Source: Isoperla grammatica (lineage: Eukaryota; Arthropoda; Insecta; Plecoptera; Perlodidae). Taken from it: a stretch of DNA of 64,000 bases. This document shows, piece by piece, positions 1-10,463 of this stretch. The stretch is from the NCBI GenBank assembly GCA_945910005.1, contig OX246745.1, positions 43,852,251 to 43,916,250 on the forward strand, in the 5' to 3' direction. The stretch's first letter is position 1, and each line of letters begins with the position of its first letter. Under the pieces are notes generated by a model that searched no databases, was not told the DNA's origin, and saw nothing but the letters and a program-made list of their open reading frames with translations. Both the position numbers and the translations under genes were made by a program.

Positions 1-2269
1 GTGTCCTTGCAATGCAACAATCATGACGAGTGTGTTTAGATCATTCTTCCAGGTTGTTGCACAGCATTGAACATGAGTAAAACTATTGGTCCGTATTGTG
101 ACCTTGCAATGCAACAATCATGACGAGTGTGTTTAGATCATTCTTCCAGGTTGTTGCACAGCATTGAACAAGAGTAAAACTATTGGTCCGTATTGTGACC
201 TTGCAATGCAACAATCATGACGAGTGTGTTTAGATCATTCTTCCAGGTTGTTGCACAGCATTGAACAAGAGTAAAACTATTGGTCCGTATTGTGTCCTTG
301 CAATGCAACAATCATGACGAGTGTGTTTAGATCATTCTTCCAGGTTGTTGCACAGCATTGAACATGAGTAAAACTATTGGTCCGTATTGTGTCCTTGCAA
401 TGCAACAATCATGACGAGTGTGTTTAGATCATTCTTCCAGGTTGTTGCACAGCATTGAACAAGAGTAAAACTATTGGTCCGTATTGTGACCTTGCAATGC
501 AACAATCATGACGAGTGTGTTTAGATCATTCTTCCAGGTTGTTGCACAGCATTGAACAAGAGTAAAACTATTGGTCCGTATTGTGTCCTTGCAATGCAAC
601 AATCATGACGAGTGTGTTTAGATCATTCTTCCAGGTTGTTGCACAGCATTGAACAAGAGTAAAACTATTGGTCTGTATTGTGACCTTGCAATGCAACAAT
701 CATGACGAGTGTGTTTAGATCATTCTTCCAGGTTGTTGCACAGCATTGAACAAGAGTAAAACTATTGGTCTGTATTGTGACCTTGCAATGCAACAATCAT
801 GACGAGTTTGTTACGATCATTCTTCCAGGTTGTTGCACAGCATTGAGCAAGAGTAAAACTATTGGTCCGTATTGTGTCCTTGCAATGCAACAATCATGAC
901 GAGTGTGTTTAGATCATTCTTCCAGGTTGTTGCACAGCATTGAACACGAGTAAAACTATTGGTCCGTATTGTGTCCTTGCAATGCAACAATCATGACGAG
1001 TGTGTTTAGATCATTCTTCCAGGTTGTTGCACAGCATTGAACATGAGTAAAACTATTGGTCCGTATTGTGACCTTGCAATGCAACAATCATGACGAGTGT
1101 GTTTAGATCATTCTTCCAGGTTGTTGCACAGCATTGAACATGAGTAAAACTATTGGTCCGTATTGTGTCCTTGCAATGCAACAATCATGACGAGTGTGTT
1201 TAGATCATTCTTCCAGGTTGTTGCACAGCATTGAACAAGAGTAAAACTATTGGTCCGTATTGTGACCTTGCAATGCAACAATCATGACGAGTGTGTTTAG
1301 ATCATTCTTCCAGGTTGTTGCACAGCATTGAACATGAGTAAAACTATTGGTCCGTATTGTGTCCTTGCAATGCAACAATCATGACGAGTGTGTTTAGATC
1401 ATTCTTCCAGGTTGTTGCACAGCATTGAACATGAGTAAAACTATTGGTCCGTACTGTGACCTTGCAATGCAACAATCATGACGAGTGTGTTTAGATCATT
1501 CTTCCAGGTTGTTGTACAGCATTGAACACGAGTAAAACTATTGGTCCGTATTGTGTCCTTGCAATGCAACAATCATGACGAGTGTGTTTAGATCATTCTT
1601 CCAGGTTGTTGCACAGCATTGAACATGAGTAAAACTATTGGTCCGTATTGTGACCTTGCAATGCAACAATCATGACGAGTGTGTTTAGATCATTCTTCCA
1701 GGTTGTTGCACAGCATTGAACACGAGTAAAACTATTGGTCCGTACTGTGTCCTTGCAATGCAACAATCATGACGAGTGTGTTTAGATCATTCTTCCAGGT
1801 TGTTGCACAGCATTGAACATGAGTAAAACTATTGGTCCGTATTGTGACCTTGCAATGCAACAATCATGACGAGTGTGTTTAGATCATTCTTCCAGGTTGT
1901 TGCACAGCATTGAACATGAGTAAAACTATTGGTCCGTATTGTGTCCTTGCAATGCAACAATCATGACGAGTGTGTTTAGATCATTCTTCCAGGTTGTTGC
2001 ACAGCATTGAACAAGAGTAAAACTATTGGTCCGTACTGTGTCCTTGCAATGCAACAATCATGACGAGTGTGTTTAGATCATTCTTCCAGGTTGTTGCACA
2101 GCATTGAACATGAGTAAAACTATTGGTCCGTATTGTGTCCTTGCAATGCAACAATCATGACGAGTGTGTTTAGATCATTCTTCCAGGTTGTTGCACAGCA
2201 TTGAACACGAGTAAAACTATTGGTCCGTATTGTGACCTTGCAATGCAACAATCATGACGAGTGTGTTTA
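1..2269. repeat. 97-bp tandem array, copy 1 (about 23 units, runs off the left edge)
   Basis: Successive CCTTGCAATG anchors are spaced 97 bp (5, 102, 199 and so on). Units are nearly identical; variation sits mostly at two places: GTGTCC versus GTGACC, and the AACATGAG/AACAAGAG/AACACGAG triplet. No reading frame crosses it. The array ends where GTGTTTAG becomes GTGTTTAC, and is followed by a 266-bp flank that recurs after the second array of the same unit. Confidence 0.97.
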
Positions 2270-2535
2270 CAATGAGCTGTTTTCAGCACATGAGCATTAT
2301 CTAGAAACTATTTCATTACTATTACTGTTGGGGTTTGTTGAATTGAATCCTTACAAATAATCAGCTTAATTGAACTTAGGCCTAATACCCGTACCTGTAT
2401 GCTACTCATTCTAAATGTAAAAGTAATACTGTTTCCTAATATTTTATTATTACTTAGTGCAGTGCAGTACAACTAAGACAGGTAGGTTCAAAACAAAGTG
2501 AAGCAGTTCAGATCTGTGCAATCCATTGAGCTACT
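2270..2535 (-). repeat. Duplicated flank of the 97-bp array with a tRNA-like promoter motif (copy 1)
   Basis: It is almost identical to 9048-9313; I see one substitution. Read on the minus strand it begins with GTAGCTCAATGG, a good match to the Pol III A box. A weaker B-box-like GTTTTGAACC lies about 30 bases further on. This suggests a tRNA-derived (SINE-like) head to an element whose body and tail continue leftwards into the 97-bp array. This copy has extra sequence beyond the head (GGTAGCTCAA on the minus strand), so its boundary is less clear than in the second copy. Confidence 0.6.
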
Positions 2536-3627
2536 TGAGCTACCTTTCGAATTCCATTTCCCCCCATTGATAGGGCAGCACTTTGATCCTCTTGCCTGCA
2601 CGTGTGTATGGAGGATGTATTGAATAGAATATACCTATAATATTGAATAAAAGGATGTAGGTATGAAAAACAAATAACACATTCAAGAACACTGAACAAC
2701 TGCATCATTGCATATTATTTCCTACTAGCAGGCCTGAAGGTGGGATTTGTTATAGCGTCTCTTATTATTCATTATCATCACTGTCGTTTGACACTCTCAA
2801 ACTGCCGCTTGAGTTCGATTGCTAACATCACTTTTTTTAAATCTATCTCACACTCATCTATCACTCAAATTATGCGGTTCATATTAAATTGTTGAAACAC
2901 TCGAAACAAGGGGTAGGGGGCTGTGTAAGTACACGTATTGCAATACGACGCTTCGTTTATGATGCCTTAAAGTCTAGTTTTCAAGGGGTATATTCGACGC
3001 GTGTAATACTAGGTATAATACCCATTTTCGACGTCAGGTATTATACGTACCCAACCCTGGGTGGGGCTATGTTCCACAACTTGTGAAAATGTGGTAATAA
3101 TTTTACTCTAATTCTACTCTTGTAGTCTACTGAAAACAACTTTGTTATACCCTATGTTATGTTATGTGCTATGTGTGTTGTTTATGTAGTTATGTTATCA
3201 TTGTGTATTGTGTTGTATTTTATTTTTTACATAATAGGCTACCAATAGTTCATTGTACAAATAGTCAAATATGTACACAGGAGTTGGCAACATATAAATT
3301 AAATCAATGCAGATACGTAGCCTAGATACCTGGAACAGTTGACAGTACTCATGTCAATGGTCTTTAACTTGTTGTCACTGATAGTATTTCCAGAATTCTG
3401 AAAATATGTCGTAATCTTGGTTTGGATGTCTCCTTACTCCTTCAAGCAATCTGCAAACTTTGCAGCTGGCTACTCACCATAATTTTTGCTTAAAGTGACC
3501 ATCCTGGGCTGATTTGGGTCTAGCCTCGGTAGTTGAAAGTATTCACATTTGTAAATTGTGTAAATTATTGTAGGGTATAACAAAAGTAGTGGACACACTC
3601 TTCTATTCCTTCCAAGTAGCACACCAA
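2536..3627. other. No gene seen (about 1.1 kb)
   Basis: AT-rich single-copy-looking sequence. Only short chance reading frames are present. A small GGTATAATACC/GGTATTATAC inverted motif lies near 3010-3045. No splice-flanked PLD exon was recognised here. Confidence 0.5.
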
Positions 3628-3635
3628 CCAAACAC

Positions 3636-4249
3636 TAGGGATGGGCCAACGTTCGAAATTCCGAACCCAAACCAAACTTTTTTAGAAGCCCGGTTCGAGT
3701 TTGTGTTTGATCAAAATAACGACCTTTAATCAAACTTCATTTTCAAATTACATCATAAATAACGATTCTGCATAATATTCCGGTAAAACACAACAAACGG
3801 TGAACAGTGCCATATTGAATATCAATACGACAGCTGACTAGTGACTTTTTAATGCCTTGAAAATGTATCTGGTCCCGTGTAGTGGGCTGTGCGTGGCTGG
3901 ATCCGTCATTTCCGCACGGCTTGTGGTCGGGCGTGTATTAGTACATAGGCGCTACGCAAGGTTGCGCGAGCGTGACAGGCCGATAACAGTGTTGTCCTGC
4001 TACTGTCGACTTCGTCGTAGTTAGACTCGTCGAGTTCCGAGTCCACCCACTCGCACCATCATTCGCACAGCTGATCATCAACTAGTCAGTTGCCGGGAAT
4101 TTTTGCTTTGCGTCGAAAGTATGATCTAAGATTTTGTTTCCAGAAGACAGTTTCCAAAAGTTCGGTTCGAATTCGAAGTTCGAAACTTGTTTTGTTTAGA
4201 AGTTCGAGTTCGGTTCAAAACTAAAAAAACCAAGGTTCGCCCATCCCTA
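3636..4249. mobile_element. hAT-type MITE with TTCG-rich core (element D)
   Basis: The ends are TAGGGATGGGCCAACG and, inverted, TAGGGATGGGCGAACC. They are flanked by CCAAACAC (3628-3635) and CCAATCAC (4250-4257), an 8-bp target duplication with one mismatch. Both subterminal regions are packed with GTTCGAA/TTCGGTTCGA motifs. The middle (about 3880-4080) is GC-rich and unrelated. No transposase is encoded. Eight-bp duplications are the hallmark of hAT elements; the assignment rests on that and the TIRs. Confidence 0.85.
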
Positions 4250-4257
4250 CCAATCAC

Positions 4258-5290
4258 ATTATATTACACGTGCTGTAACATTTTAGTATGCTTAGAACCC
4301 CGGACGTATACCTACTTTGTTGTCATCGGAGCGCATACACTTAATACCCACTTACTTAATACGGTTCTAGGAAAATGCTGTGTGAAGCGTTAATAAGCAA
4401 GCATGTCCACAAACGACTATTCTGCCAAAGAGTTTCCAAAGCTATCATCATTTTTCAATAAAGGTTGTGCATACGTCAACAATCAACTGGTGCACGCACA
4501 GCCTTCAAAATAACTCACAAATAGTACAGTGTCCAGTGACTATATGCTGGTTTTTATTTTCAAAGAGCTTAGATTTCCCTTGGTGATTTTAGTTGCCATA
4601 GTTTTGTTTAAAAAAACAATAATTTGAGTATCTAGCTTCTCGACCAATTTGTCCACAAAAGTAATGACATTCAATCTATGTCAAAGCTTGTGGATGGTCT
4701 AAATTTCAATTTAATTGGCCTCTTTGTTCAGCTGCTATTGCGAGACACAATAACAAAATAAGCCATACAAGTAAAATGGAGATACTCTCTGTTTTACTCC
4801 TAGCAAACGTTTTTCAAAATTAAACTATTTCACTTTTGCCCACATTTGGTTGATTATGCTATGAGGCTGTCAGTCAATCTGTAGAGGTCTGCTTCTCCTA
4901 GGCACTGCATCATGCTACCTTGCCAGTCTCTTGGATGTGAATAGGTTTGGTATTTGTTTAGTATCACTGATCGCGCTTCTTACTCACTTTTTCCAATGAA
5001 AAACACCAAAGTCTTGTTTAAAGTGTTATTTTTATTGAACAATGTTTAATTTCAATTGTCTTTCTTTTGATGCTTATTATAATATTGTAGTTAGTTTTTA
5101 AGAGAAATAAATTATTGTTTGAAGTTTTTATATGAAAAGTTGACGTCTTCTTCCTTGTTTCCTGCTTGTGTCCGGTGCAGTGCTGCCAATCTAGAAGGTA
5201 AAAAAACGAAATCACTAGATTACAGTCGAATCGAATGAATGTTCTAATCGAATCGAATGAAATATCGATAAAAGAATAAAAGTGCGCCAT
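4258..5290. other. No gene seen (about 1.0 kb)
   Basis: AT-rich sequence without a recognisable coding segment. A short run of ATCGAATCGAATGA-type repeats lies at about 5226-5265. Confidence 0.5.
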
Positions 5291-5580
5291 TTCGGGCGCA
5301 AATCTGCATAATTGCATAATTTGAAGAAGGAGTATTTAATCGTAGGGCCTAGTTTGCACGTACATCCAAAACCCCCCTAACCTCTGGCAAACTATCCAAA
5401 ACCACCCCTAACCTCGGGCAAAGTCACTTTCGGGCGCAAATCTGCATAATTGCATAGTTTGAAGAAGGGATATTTAATCGTAGGGGCCTAGTTTGCACGT
5501 ACATCCAAAAACCCCCCCTAACCTCTGGCAAACTATCCAAAACCACCCCCTAACCTCGGGCAAAGTCACTTTCGGGCGCA
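5291..5580. repeat. Two-copy tandem duplication, unit about 138-141 bp
   Basis: TTCGGGCGCAAATCTGCATA occurs at about 5291 and 5429, and its beginning again near 5570. Each unit contains a GCACGTACATCC segment and two CCTAACCTC blocks. The copies differ by small C-run length changes. Confidence 0.8.
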
Positions 5581-5927
5581 AGAGGTAGGGTTTTTTCATG
5601 TACTTACGTTGGTAGACCACACTTTATGTGTGCTCCGAACAGCTGCGCCCTCGCACGTCCGCCATATTGCCATATTTAACGTGATTGTGTTGTCAAATCG
5701 ATGCAACTTCAAAACGATAATTTAATATGAAAGAAGAGACTATTTGTATTGAAAATTACTGGAGCTTACAGATAAATCATGAAATAACAATTATGTACTG
5801 CGCATATGATCAATATCGCAAAGGAATACAGAAAAAAAGTGAGTACGAAACGCGATCAGTGATACTAAACAACTACCATAGGTTTTTTTCATTCCATTGC
5901 CTTCCTGGGCATTGTTCGGTTGCGACT

Positions 5928-6320
5928 CGAAACCCGACGATTTTGGCCGGTCATTGCTTGAGACTGCGCGGGGATTTCAAACTGAACATGTCATAGAATG
6001 TTTTTTAGGATACTAAAGTGTGGTTCAGTTATTCAAGATGGAAGATGGAAACATTATAACTACACCAGTGACTCACAGAGGCGCAGAATGTAAATAACGT
6101 CGTAAAATATCATTGATATGCATACCCAATGCCCACCATCACGACCACGGCATTCCGTTGCACGTAAAGATCGTGATCGCCCACCCGAGGACACATTGCG
6201 ACAAAACGTGAAAACTCTGGTCGAGCGGTCGACCTTACAGAATGCAACCTATTTAGGATGGCCTGGGGGGGATGACCTCATTCAATTGCAATATCAGTTA
6301 CATTTAACTGTTACTCCGTA
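5928..6320. repeat. Dispersed repeat, copy 1 (uninterrupted)
   Basis: It shares GGCCGGTCATTGCTTGAGAC, GCGCGGGGATTTCAAAC, CTCACAGAGGCGCAGAA and CCACGGCATTCCGTTGC, in the same order, with 23050-23830. This copy holds a single GTAAATAAC at about 6091, exactly where the second copy carries a 398-bp MITE, so it serves as a paralogous empty site. I see no conserved reading frame, and the family is unknown to me. Confidence 0.75.
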
Positions 6321-6329
6321 ATTTGAGTT

Positions 6330-7755
6330 CCCTCAAGTAAATCAAGTAGTATGTGCTGCCTTGGCTGGTGCATGTTTTCTTTTAGTTTCATATTTTTAAA
6401 CTTTAAAATATTTGTAATTGCTATTTCACTGAGGTACTAGCCTAGAAATAGAGTTGTTGTACCTGGCCACCTGATTTCGCACTGTCTACTTGTGATTACA
6501 TTAAGCCAACATAGGTAGTCCTTATCAGTATGAGATTTGCATAGATTACTGAAAGTAGAGGTTGTGGCCCTGTGTCCATGCCTGGTCAATGCAGAACTGT
6601 CACCGCCCAGCTTAGTGGCTTAGTGGCAGTAGGCTATACTACCTTACATATAGACTTTCAGTGGCCCTTCAAGCAACAAGATTCAGGGAGACATTATTTA
6701 TTATGTAGGACTACTAGTTTAGATTTTAGATTGTAATAATTTAATGCAATGTGTTCAGTTCACTATTATAATGAAGGGTAATTATTAATATTGTATAAAT
6801 AAAATACTTAGGGGTCTTGTATTAAGTAATATTTTCAATTTTCAATTGTTACCCAATATCAATAGTAGCCTAATATTAAAACATATTTTACAACAATTGA
6901 TGTTATGTTATATTTGTTTCAAAACAATCTTGTCAATGAATGCGTTCGTCATAGACGTGCATGTGATTCATGAGTCGTCACCAACCAGTGATCGTTATTT
7001 GAAATTGAGGCTCACTGGTTGGTCACGAATCTTTCGTCTCTTACGGAAGAATCATTACCAGTTTTATTAGTTTGTGAATAGTTCATTGGTAAGTGGAAGG
7101 ATTCATTCACGCATTAGGCGGATAAGTACATAACATAATTAATCGTAGGCTACAGTACGAGGGTCCAATACTGACAAAAAAGTAAGTTCTAACATAGTTG
7201 ACAAGTTAATCTTTTGTTAATGAAACCTTGGTTTGGCAGAAGCAAAGAAGCTAATTAGCCAGTTCTAAATGACGGCATTTGGCCTCACTTTAAATGACCT
7301 CATATCATTAAGATAAACTACCCACATAATTCTCTCTTTTCTAGCAGCATAAGCATCATTGTGACCACAAAGGCTGAGCTATGGAATTAGAACAGGGTCC
7401 TCAATTTATTCAGTTTGAAGGTGAAACATTGATCAATATTAAGATTGTGCACTTTTGTATTGATTTTATAACAGTTTCGTTTTTGCAACTACAGTAGGCC
7501 TATCTTTATCATTATTTTTTGTTGAATATTCCTAGTTTTGTGTTACTGTGTAGCGTACTCTATAAGGATATGCTATAGTTTTGTGTTCTAGGTTGCTCAC
7601 TTGGCCTGGTGTAATGTAACTAGTCATATCATGTTGTGTATTATAGTCATAGTTAATGCTTGTCTGCCTCTGCTTGTGTGAACTGCACTACCGTACTCAT
7701 CTCGCACTATCGTGTTAAATATGTCTTATTGGCGACACGTGGTAGTAATGATTGG
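6330..7755. other. No gene seen (about 1.4 kb)
   Basis: AT-rich intergenic or intronic sequence. No recognisable domain, RNA gene or clear repeat boundary was found. Confidence 0.5.
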
Positions 7756-7767
7756 TAACATGTAGCT

Positions 7768-9312
7768 TTCATGGCCCGTGCATTTAGATCATTCTTCCAG
7801 GTTGTTGCACAGCATTGAACATGAGTAAAACTATTGGTCCGTATTGTGACCTTGCAATGCAACAATCATGACGAGTGTGTTTAGATCATTCTTCCAGGTT
7901 GTTGCACAGCATTGAACACGAGTAAAACTATTGGTCCGTATTGTGTCCTTGCAATGCAACAATCATGACGAGTGTGTTTAGATCATTCTTCCAGGTTGTT
8001 GCACAGCATTGAACACGAGTAAAACTATTGGTCCGTATTGTGTCCTTGCAATGCAACAATCATGACGAGTGTGTTTAGATCATTCTTCCAGGTTGTTGCA
8101 CAGCATTGAACATGAGTAAAACTATTGGTCCGTATTGTGTCCTTGCAATGCAACAATCATGACGAGTGTGTTTAGATCATTCTTCCAGGTTGTTGCACAG
8201 CATTGAACACGAGTAAAACTATTGGTCCGTACTGTGACCTTGCAATGCAACAATCATGACGAGTGTGTTTAGATCATTCTTCCAGGTTGTTGCACAGCAT
8301 TGAAAAAGAGTAAAACTATTGGTCCGTATTGTGTCCTTGCAATGCAACAATCATGACGAGTGTGTTTAGATCATTCTTCCAGGTTGTTGCACAGCATTGA
8401 ACATGAGTAAAACTATTGGTCCGTATTGTGTCCTTGCAATGCAACAATCATGACGAGTGTGTTTAGATCATTCTTCCAGGTTGTTGCACAGCATTGAACA
8501 TGAGTAAAACTATTGGTCCGTATTGTGACCTTGCAATGCAACAATCATGACGAGTGTGTTTAGATCATTCTTCCAGGTTGTTGCACAGCATTGAAAAAGA
8601 GTAAAACTATTGGTCCGTATTGTGTCCTTGCAATGCAACAATCATGACGAGTGTGTTTAGATCATTCTTCCAGGTTGTTGCACAGCATTGAAAAAGAGTA
8701 AAACTATTGGTCCGTATTGTGACCTTGCAATGCAACAATCATGACGAGTGTGTTTAGATCATTCTTCCAGGTTGTTGCACAGCATTGAACATGAGTAAAA
8801 CTATTGGTCCGTATTGTGACCTTGCAATGCAACAATCATGACGAGTGTGTTTAGATCATTCTTCCAGGTTGTTGCACAGCATTGAAAAAGAGTAAAACTA
8901 TTGGTCCGTATTGTGTCCTTGCAATGCAACAATCATGACGAGTGTGTTTAGATCATTCTTCCAGGTTGTTGCACAGCATTGAACACGAGTAAAACTATTG
9001 GTCCGTATTGTGACCTTGCAATGCAACAATCATGACGAGTGTGTTTACAATGAGCTGTTTTCAGCACATGAGCATTATCTAGAAACTATTTCATTACTAT
9101 TACTGTTGGGGTTTGTTGAATTGAATCCTTACAAATAATCAGCTTAATTGAACTTAGGCCTAATACCCGTACCTGTATGCTACTCATTCTAAATGTAAAA
9201 GTAATACTGTTTCCTAATATTTTATTATTACTTAGTGCAGTGCAGTACAACTAAGACAGGTAGGTTCAAAACAAAGTAAAGCAGTTCAGATCTGTGCAAT
9301 CCATTGAGCTAC
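7768..9312 (-). mobile_element. 97-bp-array element, complete second copy with candidate target duplication
   Basis: Read on the minus strand it has a tRNA-like head (A box at 9301-9312, weak B box near 9263-9272), a 266-bp body matching 2270-2535, then about 13 units of the 97-bp repeat (7783-9047), then a short end. It is flanked by TAACATGTAGCT (7756-7767) and TAACATGTAAGCT (9313-9325), which look like a 12-13 bp target duplication differing by one inserted A. A tRNA-like head plus a duplication of this size suggests insertion by retrotransposition, but no enzyme is encoded and the class is my inference. Confidence 0.6.
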
Positions 9313-9325
9313 TAACATGTAAGCT

Positions 9326-10463
9326 GCACAGTGGAATGATGTGTCAGGTCTAACAAGGAGGTCCTTTGGTTGATAATAGTCATGGCCAGCCAACTGACCT
9401 AGTCTCAAGCAGAAAGGGCTAAGGGCTAGAAAGGGTTAGTGATCATAAGTAAAGTGCGATGTATTCTCAAAACTTGAGGGATTGAGCATGAAATCTTTAC
9501 AATGAATGAGCTTTATATTTACTCACATGATTTTGATTCAGTTGGATCAGTGATTATTACAGCTGCACCGCGTGGCTAAATCTCCTGGCTGAAACGGGCT
9601 AGTCTATCTGAACGCTGAGCGCGGGAACGTGGGGGTGTGGGTATAAATGCTCACCCTGCACCGCGCGGCAGGTATGAATGCAGCCCGGCGACGGTAGCAA
9701 ACTTCGTATTCTGTAACATTCTCTATCTTCACATTGTGTGAACAAATATTATTCTTGGGATTTTGTTATTATTAATATTGTTTCAGTTTGCACCGTAGTT
9801 GACCGTGGCATGAATGTTCCGTTTTATATTATCTTATTACGTTATAGTCAAAGTAGTGAAATTATGTTTCCCATCTATGAAAAATTTATTCAAATTGCCA
9901 GTGGAAAGCAAGTGGACAATTTAAACCATTACTCATGGCTTGGTGTTTTTATTTGTAACTTGTCACTGTTTCAAGAGTTATTGAAATGTAGCCCACGAAC
10001 AATTCCGTTATCGCAGTATCATCAGATGAAAAACGTTCCATGAGAGAGAGAGTGGATGTATACAATTGCAGTTGGGCAGTTTGTTTTTATCAGCCCATAA
10101 ACAAACACTGTGTATAATTTGTATCTTGGTAGACTGTAACACAAATGAATATATTTTCACTCAATTTCCCATTTCCCATAAATGAGCAGGTTAAAGATGA
10201 GGATTAAGACGATTACAGAGTCACCTCATAAATTGGATTCGAACCAATGTCCCTTGGTATCTACAGGACATAGGTTTCTTGTCCCAACCATATAAGCCAC
10301 TGAGGATGGCAAGTCACATGGCAGAAAGTGTTGCCGCTACAAGACTTTTCGTTGAGTGCGTTCTTTACACCGAATACATTACATGTCATTGTGCGGGCTT
10401 GAAATGAGAAGAATCAAAGTGCGCGCTCAGTTTCGGGCAAGCGGGCCCGATCGTGCATCACAT
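9326..10463. other. No gene assigned; TATA-like motif and a tRNA-like segment
   Basis: GGGTATAAATGC at about 9640 sits in a locally GC-rich stretch and resembles a TATA box. A 101-codon reading frame (9738-10043) follows it but matches nothing I know and has no clear codon signal. The region ends at the GC-rich 77/79-bp array. Confidence 0.35.
10205..10310 (-). other. tRNA-like sequence (SINE head or tRNA pseudogene)
   Basis: On the minus strand there is a perfect T arm: ATTGG-TTCGAAT-CCAAT, with the consensus B box GGTTCGAATCC. Upstream lie an imperfect A box (TGGCTTATATGG) and a GGACA/TGTCC stem with a nine-base loop. The loop is too long for a normal anticodon arm and the acceptor stem pairs only partly (CCTCA/TGAGG). 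I therefore read it as tRNA-derived rather than a working tRNA gene. Confidence 0.4.

Noticed and set aside
1..2269. CRISPR-like array
   Set aside because: Repeats are directly adjacent with no unique spacers, units are 97 bp, and the context is eukaryotic. The same applies to the 31-bp array at 15872-17806.
9738..10043. 101-codon ORF downstream of a TATA-like motif as a gene
   Set aside because: No recognisable domain, no clear splice or polyadenylation context, and base composition like the surrounding non-coding DNA.
10205..10310. Functional tRNA gene
   Set aside because: The T arm is good but the anticodon loop has nine bases and the acceptor stem pairs only partly; a tRNA-derived repeat is more likely.
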